Below, in pieces: positions 53,501 to 64,000 of a DNA stretch of 64,000 nt. The notes below the pieces were generated by a model, which had not been told where the DNA came from, searched no databases, and was given only the letters and a program-made list of their open reading frames with translations. Made by a program: the position numbers and the translations under genes. The DNA lies in the NCBI GenBank assembly GCA_013180625.2, contig SNVD02013250.1:558001-622000 (forward strand), read 5' to 3'. Source of the stretch: Boswellia sacra (taxonomy: Eukaryota > Streptophyta > Magnoliopsida > Sapindales > Burseraceae). How positions within the stretch are numbered: position 1 is the stretch's first letter; each line of letters begins with the position of its first letter.

Positions 53501-55610
53501 TAATTAACCCAATACAAGAAGAGTTATCGTAGACTTAAATGTTTCATGTTCGTTTTATATGGTTGTCATTGTATAAAAATTTTGAATCAGTGCAAAAATA
53601 GAAGGATTTATTTGGTTTCCTTTTTTATACGTGTCTTTAAATTTAATTGAAAAAAAAAAGTTGATTACAGCTTAATTATAAGGGAATTTCCATTAGTTAA
53701 TCAGAAAGACTTTAAATTCCATGATATATAGATATATAGAAATCGATCAATACTAGTGATTCTCGAAATAACTTTTCCAAAGAATCACAACTGCTGTATA
53801 TTTCAAATCAATCCGACCGATTTGAATATATATATTGTGAGAACATTTAGAGACTGTTAATTTCTATTAAATTTTTGGTTAAGATTCTTTGTGATGAAGC
53901 GATGTGTGAGTCTAATTATGTGACATATGTGACATTGATCACTTATCAATTTTAGCATCTCGTCTCAAAGCTATCCACTGATACACATTACGTAGCTGGG
54001 ACACGTTTTATATGATATTTTGTCTATTGAAACATCATTTTATTATTATTATTCTCCTTAGAATATATATAGAATCTTAAAATCCTAGAATATTGTATTA
54101 CTATATAGTTAATTTATCGTACTTTTGATTCATTATCTGATAACTCTTCTTAAATGTATACGATTATTACTTTTGGAGTGGTATATATTCATCACAAGGA
54201 AGCAGTAAAATAAAAAAATATTCTGTTTGTTTTCAAAAACAATGAATTAATGGTATTATATAAGTAATCAAATAGCTAGCTTATTGATCCATGGGAAGGA
54301 TTATAAATTTAAAATTTGGACTCTTTAACAAGCGGTTAGCTTTGCCTTAGAAATAGCTTGAAAATTTTAAAAAAGCAAGAATATAACTGAAGAAACCGAA
54401 AGTTTTGAAACGCTTCCATTCGTCAATTAATATTTGCTTGCATATAAACGATTGAGTGATAGAATTCTTCTCTCAGCTTTTGTCCTGTTTAATTTATGGT
54501 CATGCTTTAGTCATGAATTTCAAGTCTGGTATAACCGCCCTAAAGTAAATGATCACCTGCATGCCCGTCTAAGGGGGATTTCATGGCATTATTGGAGAGC
54601 CCTAGCTAGATCTCTTTCCATTCTATCATCAATTGCAACTATTCCGTGCTTTGATATTTTGCTTTTCTTTTATTTTTTATTTTTATTTTTACTTTTGTTT
54701 GTCTCTTTCCTCCCCATCTTTTCTTTTGTTTTCATTAATCTTTGATTAATTTATCTCTTGATTCATCGTTTATGCAAAGGGCTAGCAAGCTAGCTTTATT
54801 GCTTTGATAATCACTAGCTAGATATTGCATTTGCACCCCAAAAGTTTCGCAACAATTATTATTTATTGTTTGTAGTTGAATTCAACAATCAAGGCTTTTG
54901 GAAAAGGCTAGAGGATGCGATTGGATACATACATGATGTAGCCATCCATGTTTGAAGGGTTGACTCCAATTGGTTAATGGTATCTCGTCCATATCTCGAT
55001 GACCGATGAGACCATTTGATTCCAAGACCTGTTATGTACTTACAGTCTCCAACTTCCTTTTGTTGATTTTGTTTGATGGTATTGAATTTCTGACACATTC
55101 TAGAGTGGGCAATTTACAGCTAGGAATTACTATGGTAGTGGGTTGAACATAGATGATTAGATGGCATGGGCAACCACAACACAGTAGAGATGAGAAATGA
55201 TCACGATTGCACCAAGTCTTCTAGCTAATACAACTATATATTATTCTTTTTTCCAAAAATTCAACTTAGATGAATTTTTGTATCATCTTAAATCCGATTT
55301 TTGTTCTTTGATGAGTACCAGTCAATCATAGCATTAATCAATTGCTGTGATAAATTAGTTCTCTGTTTTCTTCTGTTTGTTTGAAATGAAATAAAAATTA
55401 GGTAACTGCTGTTGTTTCATAAAACCATTATACAAATTAACTTTACTAACAACTACTTGTGAAGAATATTCTTCCATTTTACCATATAATTGTAGACTAT
55501 TACATTAATTTACTAATTAAGATAATAATCCATGGTTTCTAGTCTAGTTTCTTAATCAAAGTGCTTTCTTCCATTAGTGGCATACCCCACCACAATAAAA
55601 GCTTTTCCTC
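50519..55610. other. AT-rich intergenic DNA, no gene seen
   Basis: Five kilobases hold only short frames (51289-51850, 52945, 54434, 54889), none like a known protein. A poly-A run is at 51798-51815. A small GC-richer hairpin (GTGTGGCAACCACAC) lies near 53320. The last 300 bases are upstream of the iron transporter gene. Confidence 0.55.
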
Positions 55611-55618
55611 TATAAATA
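55611..55618 (+). promoter_or_regulatory. TATA box of the iron transporter-like gene
   Basis: TATAAATA lies 108 bases upstream of the ATG. The leader contains a GAGTGTG-TCCTC-CACACTC hairpin near 55631-55650 and no upstream ATG. Confidence 0.6.
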
Positions 55619-55718
55619 ATCTGATTCAGGGAGTGTGTCCTCCACACTCTCTTCTCCATCTTCTTCCTTTCATAAGCTCATTTCCTCCCATATATTATAA
55701 TTTCAGCCATTGTTGTCC

Positions 55719-56387
55719 ATGGCAACCAACCAAACATCTTTCAACAACAACCCCAACAAGTTCACTTTCCCAATAAACGATGTTGAGCAACGTCAAGCAA
55801 CCGTAGACCTCGAAGCCAAGGAGTTGGACTACTCCAAGCGATCACAGTGGCTCCGCGCTGCTGTTTTAGGCGCCAACGATGGACTAGTCTCCACTGCATC
55901 ATTGATGATGGGTGTTGGCGCCGTAAAACAGGACATTAAGGCCATGATACTCACCGGTTTCGCCGGTTTGGTAGCCGGAGCCTGCAGCATGGCCATAGGT
56001 GAGTTTGTGTCTGTTTACTCACAGTTGGATATAGAGGTGGCCCAGATGAAGAGGGACAAAGAGAGAGGAAATAATGGAGGAAGACAACAAGAGGAAGAGA
56101 AGGAGAGTTTGCCAAACCCTTTACAAGCAGCTGCAGCCTCAGCTCTTGCGTTTTCATTGGGTGCAATGGTACCATTGTTGGCTGCATCTTTTATAAAAGA
56201 GTACAAGCTAAGGCTAGGTGTGGTGGTGGCAGCAGTCACCTTGGCTCTGCTGGTGTTTGGATGGTTGGGAGCTGTATTGGGGAAGGCACCGGTGGTGAGG
56301 TCTGCAACTAGGGTTTTGGTTGGCGGGTGGCTAGCCATGGCTATTACTTGTGGGTTGACAAAGTTGATTGGCTCAAGTGGGCTCTGA
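55719..56387 (+). CDS. Vacuolar iron transporter-like protein (VTL, nodulin-21 type)
   Basis: The single exon codes for 222 residues, the usual VTL length. The CCC1/VIT1 family moves Fe2+ (and Mn2+) from cytosol to vacuole. Landmarks are the amphipathic start LDYSKRSQWLRAAVLGANDG (residues 38-57), TM1 GLVSTASLMMGVGAV, TM2 GFAGLVAGACSMAIGEFVSV with the Met/Glu residues conserved in the family, a short hydrophilic loop (QMKRDKERGNNGG...) in place of the long metal-binding domain of true VIT1, TM3 PLQAAAASALAFSLGAMVPL, then TM4 and TM5 ending GGWLAMAITCGLTKLIG. The short loop points to the VTL branch rather than VIT1. The ATG in CCATGG context after a TATA box was chosen; upstream TTG codons were ignored. 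VTL genes are usually lowered under iron deficiency. No defects are seen. Confidence 0.93.
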   Translation: MATNQTSFNNNPNKFTFPINDVEQRQATVDLEAKELDYSKRSQWLRAAVLGANDGLVSTASLMMGVGAVKQDIKAMILTGFAGLVAGACSMAIGEFVSVYSQLDIEVAQMKRDKERGNNGGRQQEEEKESLPNPLQAAAASALAFSLGAMVPLLAASFIKEYKLRLGVVVAAVTLALLVFGWLGAVLGKAPVVRSATRVLVGGWLAMAITCGLTKLIGSSGL

Positions 56388-58929
56388 ATTTCCTCTCTTC
56401 TTGCTTATTAATTTCTCACTGTAGCTTTATATATGTTCTTTATGTCGTTTGCTTTCATTTCTCCTTTATTCGAGGGGATGTGATGAGATCGGGATGTGCA
56501 TGGAATGATATATAGGTTATAAAGTATAAATATATTTATTTTACGGAATCTTATGAGTGTTGTATACCTGCTATTCATCTACAACTAACTCTTATACAAG
56601 TTGAGTTAGTAAAACGTCACTCAATTGAAATAAAAAAAAGAGATAAAAATAGATAAAGAATATCAAATTTCATGATGCGGTAATTATTCATTTTTTGATA
56701 TTTTGACAACTTATGTTGTATACAAAATTGGTTGTAGATGAGTTGTGGATAATATTATTCAATCTCTAAAATATTTTATATAATTTAATTGAAAACCAAT
56801 CCTATGTTTATATCAAATTATTCATTTTCTTTTACTGGTTATATTGTGATTTTTGAGATATAGAAGGCTCACTTTGTGGTTTCATAGCCAACCATCAATA
56901 ATCTAAAAGACAAAAAGGATATAATTGCAAATAAGATAAAAGATAGTTAATTACATTCACTTTATTTGTTTACTTACTATATACGCTATATTTATTTCTA
57001 ACGTGCAACGGTGCAAGAAGTAAAGAAAATTTCAAATAAATACAAGATTAAGTTAAAATTTGATACAATCCCAAAAATTAATTTAGAAGATCGGAAGTAT
57101 ATATATATTCAGTGAGATGGTGGGTAGTGAATTGCATGTCATAGGCAAATATGTACTAAAAAACTATTTCTGAATCCCGCATAGGCAAATATGTACTAAA
57201 AAACTATTTCTGAATCCCGCACCACAATCAAAGCTATTCCAACTTATAAACCAATTAAAACTAACTTACAATTAAATTTACCAATGCATGCACGCCTTAA
57301 ATGTTCAAATAATAAGTATATATTGAATCATATTCAAATGCAAAGAATTCTAATTAAAGATAGAGGAAAAGACATTCGGTTCTTTGCACACTTAGTGGAA
57401 GCCATGACAAGGACTTCCATATCATGATAGACTACCCCCTTTTTTTGATAACAAGGTAGTGAGAAGTTGATTATAGTGGGAGACGATGGGGCGTATATTT
57501 TCATGAAGAAAAGCTATATATATTTATATAGCTTTTGCATATCCAATCAATCATATAGTTGCAGTGTAGATGAAACGGGATACACTGTTGCTTAATTGTA
57601 TGTTCTTTCAGGATATACCAAACAAGTCTTGATCAGTGCATTTCCTTTCAAAGTAAAGGGAATACATATATAATTCTGATTTCCAATTACAACGTCTCAA
57701 ATTTCACCCACTTTACGCCAATTTGCATGTTCTTTGTTTGGAGGCAAAAAAACATTTTGATAGTCCATTGAGTTGAAGATACATATCTTACGTGGGAATT
57801 GATCGATCCATATATATCATGTAATTAACTTTCCTCACAACAAGTAACGAGTCTTGATAATTTCGATATTTACTCGTCTCATGCTTAAAATTAATAATAT
57901 ATAGCTTGGATTATGGTCTTCTTGATCACAAATCAAATACACCCTCATGGTCATGCATGTTTTACTCTACATAGTATAGTAGGAGCTTGGCATGCATGCA
58001 GTTAATGTATATATATATATATATATTTGCTTGGAAATTAAATTAATATATTTATATATACTCTTGTAATAAAACGATGGTTCACCCAATTGATCAAGTT
58101 GTTTCTGGCCAAGATGGTGTGAGGTCCTTCTAGGGATTGTAAAATGTATTATGGACATACCTTTATCGGGGTTAGAGTTGGATTGCTATTTATGAATTAT
58201 GAGGATAGGGTAAGGATAAGCTGAAAAAATAAATTCTCGCATTAAAATGATGGAAGGAATACAAATTAAAAATATATTAATACTCTATATATAGTGCAGT
58301 GAAAATGACGGTTCACCTGATTGATCATGTAGCCAGTGACTCAGTGGCCAAGCTGGTGGTCAGGTTCTTTAATGGGTGGAATAGTTTACGGTGACGAGAT
58401 GATATCGCCAAAGAAGGAAAGTGGTGGTCGGGACGGGAAGCGAGTAAAGATAGTATAAAAATCTATTTATGCTTCAAACAGTTACTGAACTCATTTTATA
58501 TATTTCTTTTCTTTTTTTTTTTTTTGGTTTTCTTTTAAGTATCTTAATTACTATTATCATGTAGAATTTCGCGAATTTCACTTGCAAGTGGCAATAGACA
58601 AAAGGAGACGAAGCAGCTTGTGGGCTTGGATAAATGGGCTCCGATTATGCTTATGGTTGGCCCAACTAATTGGCACCACTAACCCAGCTGCAAAATAATC
58701 TTACCGGCTTCGCTTTCAAATGGAAATGATATCCAAAATTTTTACAATTTTCTAAGAGTATTTTTTTTCTGATTTGATTATCAACAAATTAAGAATTCAA
58801 ATTCTAGTAATAAGAAAAAAATTTAATCCATAGATACCAAACTAAAATTAAGGAAAAGGTTATATTACTAACTCGATAACATTATTAAGTTAATAACAAT
58901 CATTGGATTTATGATCCAATAATCGATAA
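56388..58929. other. Intergenic DNA with small repeats
   Basis: No gene is visible. A perfect 40-bp tandem duplication is at 57141-57220 and (TA)n at 58007-58026. Two related segments at about 58072-58150 and 58305-58375 share GGTTCACC...TTGATCA and GGCCAAG.TGGTG. Confidence 0.55.
57141..57220. repeat. Perfect 40-bp tandem duplication
   Basis: The unit starting ATAGGCAAATATGTACTAAA and ending CTGAATCCCGC occurs twice back to back with no difference. Confidence 0.97.
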
Positions 58930-59353
58930 GAGTAATGCTAAACTTAAGACTTTCATACAACCTAAACTCTAAATCTGATGTGATAATTTATATGATAAAA
59001 ATTCAATGGAAGAGAAAAAACAAAAATGAATAAGGGAAGTTAGATCTCTAATAGAATTTTCTTATTTTACTACGAGTAATGCTAGACTTACAATATTCAT
59101 ACAATATATATTCACATGACAGCCTATGACATGGCAGTCTATATGATCAAAATTCACTTTTAGAGAAAAATATAAAAATGGATGAGGGAAATTATATCTC
59201 CAATAAGAATTTGCCACTTAGGCTGCCACATTATATTGTAAAATTTATGTTGTATGAATGTTGTAGGTCTAATATTATTGTTTTACCATTTAGGCTGTCA
59301 CATCAAGTTGTAGAATTTAGGTTATATAAGTGTTGTAAGTCTATTATTATTGT
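58930..59353. mobile_element. Outer Mutator-like MITE, split by a related MITE
   Basis: The left end GAGTAATGCTAAACTTAAGA pairs with the right end read on - (CAATAATAATAGACTTACAA). Further inside, CATACAACCTAAACTCTAAA pairs with TATATAACCTAAATTCTACA. Flanking 9-mers AATCGATAA (58921-58929) and AATAGATAA (59354-59362) differ at one base, as expected for an old Mutator-type duplication. Non-coding. Without the inner copy it is about 215 bp. Confidence 0.6.
59074..59281. mobile_element. Inner MITE of the same family
   Basis: The left end GAGTAATGCTAGACTTACAA pairs with the right end read on - (ACAATAATATTAGACCTACA). CATACAATATATATTCACAT pairs with CATACAACATAAATTTTACA. Both halves also contain the GGCAG(T/C)CTA motif. 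Flanks TTTTACTAC and TTTTACCAT agree at 7 of 9 bases. Confidence 0.6.
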
Positions 59354-59362
59354 AATAGATAA

Positions 59363-60087
59363 TGATTTTATAGGTTATTAAATACTTGGCCTTTAAATTA
59401 AATTATGACATTATATGCCTCTTAGAACAATAAGAACTACAATCCCTGTAACATGGATGTGAAAAAGCTATTTTTTGATTACGTCAACTCATTCCTTGGT
59501 TTAGGTTAAAGCAAGATTTTATTTTTTGTTGTAAGGAATAACAGATCTCATGGCAGTCCAGTGCATATTCTTGTATATATTTAATTTACGTAATTATGGA
59601 CTTACCATTGAAGTTCACTTAATGTATACGTGCCATCTCTTTTAAATGATGAAAACCTTTGAGAGGTAGCCAAAGATGATTTGCGCAAGAAAGAAGAGAC
59701 CCGGGAGAATCAAACAACATTAATTATCAGGAGAGGATCCTATGTCCATTAATTAATGTGGCAAAACAGCATTAAAAAACACTTGACTGACCAACTAGGC
59801 AAACGCCAGAGATAAGACTAGAGCTGAGATTAACCAGAGTGGCACTTGATAAAATTTTCAGTTCCTTAATTAAACTTTGACCTAAAGTCATGATAAGGTT
59901 ATTAATTGCAGAGAAAGGTCTCATAAATACATGGTTAAACTTTTTCCCTTCTTAAAAGAAAATACAACAAAACTCAAAGAGTACTTACAAGTTGGATATT
60001 GACATATATAGAATTGAATTTGGTGAATAAAATAAGATGCTAGTAAACCTTTAAATGAAGCAGCTAATTTAGCCAATTCGATGTGGG
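59363..60087. other. Intergenic DNA upstream of the neprosin pseudogene
   Basis: It is AT-rich with no reading frame of interest and leads into the pseudogene promoter. Confidence 0.5.
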
Positions 60088-60095
60088 TATAAATA
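60088..60095 (+). promoter_or_regulatory. TATA box of the neprosin pseudogene
   Basis: TATAAATA lies 49 bases upstream of the ATG. It is a well-formed promoter element kept in front of a broken gene. Confidence 0.6.
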
Positions 60096-60136
60096 GAGAG
60101 ACAGAAGGAGAAGAGGGTGCTTAAACTAGTCTCACT

Positions 60137-60916
60137 ATGGGGAGGAAAAGAGTGAAAATGTCCACATTTGTTCATCTTACAGTGTTTCTTATTATCAGTC
60201 TCTATCCTATAGAAGGAAGAATGAGAGTTCTATCAGGCGAAGAAAATTTGGAATTGGATAGGGAGCTTGCCTCCTTGAACAAGCCTGCTGTGAAGACCAT
60301 CAGGGTAAATCTCAGTTCTTGTGCTGGTTTTTTTTTTTTTTTTTCAATTGCCAAAGAGTAGACATGCGTTAACAATATTAGGCTTATTATTGATCCTTGC
60401 TGCAGACTGTATATGGAGACATAAGATTGTGTGGATATATACAACCAGCCACCTCTTGACCATCCATTGCTTAAAGATCACAAAATACAGGTTCATTTCA
60501 CGCCTCGGAATATGCATACTTAATTCAAGCTTATAACTATTTTTACGAGAAGTTATAAACACCATTCTCCTTTGCAAGGGGAAATTCCTGAAATTAAACA
60601 ATGACCTCCATAGAATTAATAATAAAAATTACTGAAATTCTTAAAATACCACAAATCTAAGTGAAGACTGTGAAAGCGGACCAGTTTCAGAAAATTTGTA
60701 TACCATAGCTCTGACAGAGTATTCAATAATCCTATAAAGAGTGTCTGAGTGTCTGAACAAGATCATGACATACAAATTTTTTGAATCTAGTTTATTTATT
60801 CAAGAGGCTGTTTAATTTAAATCATTTTTTTTAAATTACCCCAACAATTATATGCTTCTCTCATTTCTCCTAAAGTTCTCTCCCACCATAGCAAATATCT
60901 AGTTGAACTTGTTTAC

Positions 60917-60959
<43 letters not shown>

Positions 60960-61502
60960 AAAAGAGTTACGGTTGTTACATAACTGGCGTAGTGGTCCTC
61001 CGATGTCTTTGCCTTACAGGAGATCAGGCTTCCTTCAGAAAATGAATGCATCAAATGCTAGTGCCAGCCGGGCTTCAAGCGCTTCTCCCAACATTGGTTT
61101 AGACGAGGAGTGTCCATCAGAAACAGTCCCTATTCGGAGGACAGCAAAGGAAGAACAACTAAGAGCTAAAATCAGCTTCAGGGAACATTTTCGAGATCCT
61201 TAATGGGTAAATGAAGAAGTGCCTAGGATCCTCGTAAGTTACACTTGGCAACAAAAGCGTTGTTTTTGCAGATGTTACAGCAAGACAACTACAAGGATGT
61301 AATTTGCAAGTTTTATTTGACAAAGATACGCACATGTTCTTAGTTTGCGGGAATTTCTACAAAATCAAACAAACAATTTACCATGGAGTTGCAGGATATA
61401 TAAACTTATACAATCCTGCAGTTGAGCTTGGACAACTTAGTGCAAGTGTAATTTCAATTGAAGGAGGGTCTGTTGAGTCAGTCAGCGTTATCAGGGTTTG
61501 AT
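60137..61502 (+). pseudogene. Neprosin-domain (DUF239) protein, truncated pseudogene
   Basis: Exon 1 (60137-60304) codes for a signal peptide (TFVHLTVFLIISLYPIEG) and the start of the neprosin activation peptide (ELASLNKPAVKTIR). Exon 2 (60406-60489) reads TVYGDI, then shifts frame by what looks like a 2-base loss near 60422. In the other frame it continues DCVDIYNQPPLDHPLLKDHK, the family signature. A third block (about 60985-61203) carries ECPSETVPIRRTAKEEQLRA, the end of the activation peptide, and stops. A fourth (61304-61501) has TIYHGVAGYINLYNPAVELG and VSVIRV, the start of the neprosin peptidase domain, ended by TGA where Gly-Trp is expected. The rest of the domain is missing; a B retroelement starts 100 bases on. 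Relatives are secreted glutamic prolyl peptidases. At best a short secreted peptide of about 70 residues could be made. Confidence 0.85.
60920..60956. repeat. 37-base poly-A tract in the neprosin pseudogene
   Basis: An uninterrupted run of A lies between the second and third coding blocks. No clear LINE or SINE body precedes it. Confidence 0.95.
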
Positions 61503-61600
61503 GGATGGTAGTATCTTCATAAACTTAATTTTACGAAAGTTCCGCACTGTAAATTTGCTACAATTTTTTTTTTTAATTATTTTCCAAGCATGTACCAAAC

Positions 61601-62166
61601 TGTTAGGAATATTTATAATAAACTTAAATATAATAAATAAAATAATAATAATATCATAAAAATAATAATATAGAAAATTAAATAACATATCTAAAGTAAA
61701 AAAGATATGATAAAATATAAGGCTTAAACATTTTTTAGGCATGTTAAAGGCATTGTCTTAAAATCAAAGGGTCGTCCTCTTATAGGGGTTAATTATATCG
61801 GTACTCAAGAGCTCCAAAATACAACCTAGTGCTTACAGCCTATCTTCTCGATGAGCACAATCACCATAAGAAAATAACATATCTTCATGTATCACAGTTG
61901 CTCAAAATCGTAAACTACTCAAAATATATTATCTCTATGTTAGAATCTTTATGACTCTTTTATATAGTAATCTCTTAACCAAGTAAGTTATAAATTAAAT
62001 CTCTTGTAATTCCTAAGTCATAATGTTCTTAATAAAAATATATACGTTACAAATAATAAGAATTGTAACTCATGTTTTTATTATATTTGTAACTCTTAAA
62101 ATTGATTTCATATTAAACTTATAACTCATGATTTAAAACTAAGTTTTAAACCTTTTATCTTCAATA
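61601..62166 (-). repeat. LTR of the second B element
   Basis: These 566 bases are related to 34238-34819. Both contain the GGCATTGTC.TAAA..CAAAG block, ATATCGGTACTCAAG.GCT and TATCTTCT.GATGAGCAC. It ends TATCTTCAATA where the first copy ends TATCTCCAACA. Confidence 0.8.
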
Positions 62167-64000
62167 ATCCCCTATAAAAGGTTTAAAACTTTAAAGATTT
62201 ATAAAATAAAATATTTAGATATAAAATACTTACAAAATAAAAATATATATAAATAGCAACCTTGTATTATGCAATAGGCATAGGTACCTTTCAGGTTTGA
62301 ACTTAAACTTAGTGTTGATAGCATCCATTTGAGAAACCTGAGTGAACAAAGTCTTGAACTCGATTTCTTGACCAAACTTCAAACTATTACATACATAATA
62401 TCAATGAAGACACGGTTTTGGTAAGTTAGCGCTATTAATGGCCATACGCTTAATCTTGATTCTCATGAGAGTTTTAGAGAGCAGTCCAATTCTCACGGTC
62501 ACAGCCCTCACGTCTCTCTCACTTAGGTGAGTCCTCAAATGTATGTGTGACTTATACATTGTAAGAGTATCTAGCCTTTGGACTCATTCAGGATAAATAT
62601 CCTTCGTAACATCACATATAACAAGCACTTTGTCATAGGGAGGAGTAGAACCATATCTAATCTAAGATATGTCATTATAGTTGTGCTTAACAAGTCACGC
62701 AGTACGGATTATTCTAACTAATTGAACCTTCTTCATAGGATCTCTAATCACAGAGGTTTGGTTACTTTTCTAGTTGACTCCCTTCAAGTTTAAGCACATC
62801 CCCCTTAATAATTTAATTAATTAATTGGCATGCTGAAAATCTTTATAATTGCACAAAATCTCTCATTGATTTTATCTTTGAGAACTTGTTCCTATTATTT
62901 TGATGATTACTTCCACTAGCTCTCTTAAATAATATTAAATATTTCACAAAAAGAATGTTATAGAGCATAAGAATATCAAAGACACAATAAAGAAAATTGA
63001 ATGAGCACTTAATCACCTCATAACTTAATCACCTCATGAGTAATATTTCAAACTCATACTCAAAATTAATAATCATTTAATAATTTATAAGATCATTTTT
63101 TTTTCCTCAAAATATCATAAAAACATTAAGAACCATCAAATAAAGAAAACCCCCACATTAAATAACATTTAAATATACTAGCAATAACTTCATAAAATAT
63201 TAATGCACTAATTTGTTAAATTTTAAAACTCATCAAAATAATAACTACACGCAAATCATTGTCATCTGAATTGTTCAAAATTAAGAATTAAAATATGAAA
63301 CCGCTTAAAAACTAGAAACCCCTACATTAAAAAATATTTTTTCAATCCTCACATTAATAAAATATTTATTGCCAAAATTGCAAATATAATATATAGCTCA
63401 TATATGTATTTAATAATAATCATTAGCATTTATGCTACAATTTCATTCAATACAACCACATCAATTATCATAATAATCTATTAGTTTTCTTAACATACTT
63501 TAGTAATCAATTATTTAGATGTTATCATTTAATATGCATGATAACCACAAGAAACTATGAATTAATAGCTTACCACCTTGCATATAAGTTTCTAATAAAT
63601 ACATAGAAATGCATAATAAAAAAATTTAATACATGCAAGTAACATATAAATTGAATTCTTAATCAATTTATAATAATATGCAACCAAGATCAAAGATTGT
63701 CTTGCTCTAAAATAATAACACACTTAATTAGTAACATATAAAATTAATTAAATCATGAATAATCAATCTGTAATAAATATCAGTAGTAAGAATTCTCATA
63801 ACTGAAATATTTATTAGACCATAATAGAAACTTATAAAAGGTTTTGATTATAAAACCACAACATATAACTCATCTATATTCTTTGAAAATAATAAGAAAA
63901 TTTCAATATTTACGAGACAAGTATAATAAAATAAATTGGTATAAAAAATTAAGATTCATATATAAGCAAGGGAAACAAATAATCTCATCATCATATTTTA
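61601..64000 (-). mobile_element. Second copy of LTR element B, cut by the window end
   Basis: The LTR at 61601-62166 and the internal region from 62167 align with 20753/30988-31481 and 31482 onward in the first copy. The conserved block GTGAACAAAGTCTTGAACTC at 62342 matches 31656. It begins TGTTAGGAATATTTATAATA. The LTR is more diverged from the first copy than those LTRs are from each other. No coding sequence is visible. The second LTR would lie beyond the window. Confidence 0.85.

Noticed and set aside
54434..54745. A 103-residue + strand frame ending in a Phe/Leu-rich tail
   Set aside because: The hydrophobic tail comes from a T-rich tract. There is no family likeness and no promoter or codon signal.
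54889..55098. A 69-residue minus frame in a slightly GC-richer patch
   Set aside because: No recognisable motif, and no start context or splice partners found.

Overview
This window is nuclear DNA from a eudicot plant. It is AT-rich and has intron-containing genes with GT-AG splice sites and TATA boxes, surrounded by plant transposon families. Nothing here fixes the species. The protein-coding content is modest. Nearly half of the window is nested or decayed mobile DNA.

Gene-rich left part (about 3.3-16.3 kb). A complete five-exon serine decarboxylase gene lies on + (CDS 3620-7187). A nine-exon CYP85-clan P450, most like CYP722, lies on - (7737-10040), convergent with the first. A four-exon VIP1-like group I bZIP gene also lies on - (11427-15936). 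All three reading frames close without a stop when spliced by hand. In Arabidopsis the VIP1 and serine decarboxylase genes are neighbours (At1g43700 and At1g43710), so this looks like an old gene pair with a P450 between its members.

Transposon part (about 20-50.5 kb). A Ty3-like minus-strand repeat (A1) is split by a non-coding LTR element (B, TSD TTGTA). The 3' LTR of B is itself split by a 10.1-kb SIRE-type Copia element (C, TSD CATAA), which carries a third ORF after pol. A second A copy (A2) follows, holding a TTA-flanked inverted-repeat element. Next come a 1.2-kb CACTA element (TSD TTG), a 2.5-kb hAT deletion derivative that still carries a BED-finger coding fragment (8-bp TSD), and a solo LTR of family C. 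All Copia and Ty3 reading frames are broken.

Right part (50.5-64 kb). A single-exon vacuolar iron transporter-like gene (VTL/nodulin-21 type) lies on + at 55719-56387. After it come a pair of nested MITEs of one family, a neprosin (DUF239) pseudogene with intact promoter and signal peptide but a frameshift and stops, and a second B element running off the window end.

The genes do not form a pathway: they serve ethanolamine supply, P450 oxidation (in CYP722 typically of strigolactone precursors), mechanical or osmotic stress transcription, and iron or manganese storage. No CRISPR array, operon or tRNA gene was recognised. No clear new biological system was found. The most distinctive items are the three-level retroelement nest, the Copia third ORF, the non-coding B family, and a GC-AG intron in the decarboxylase gene.
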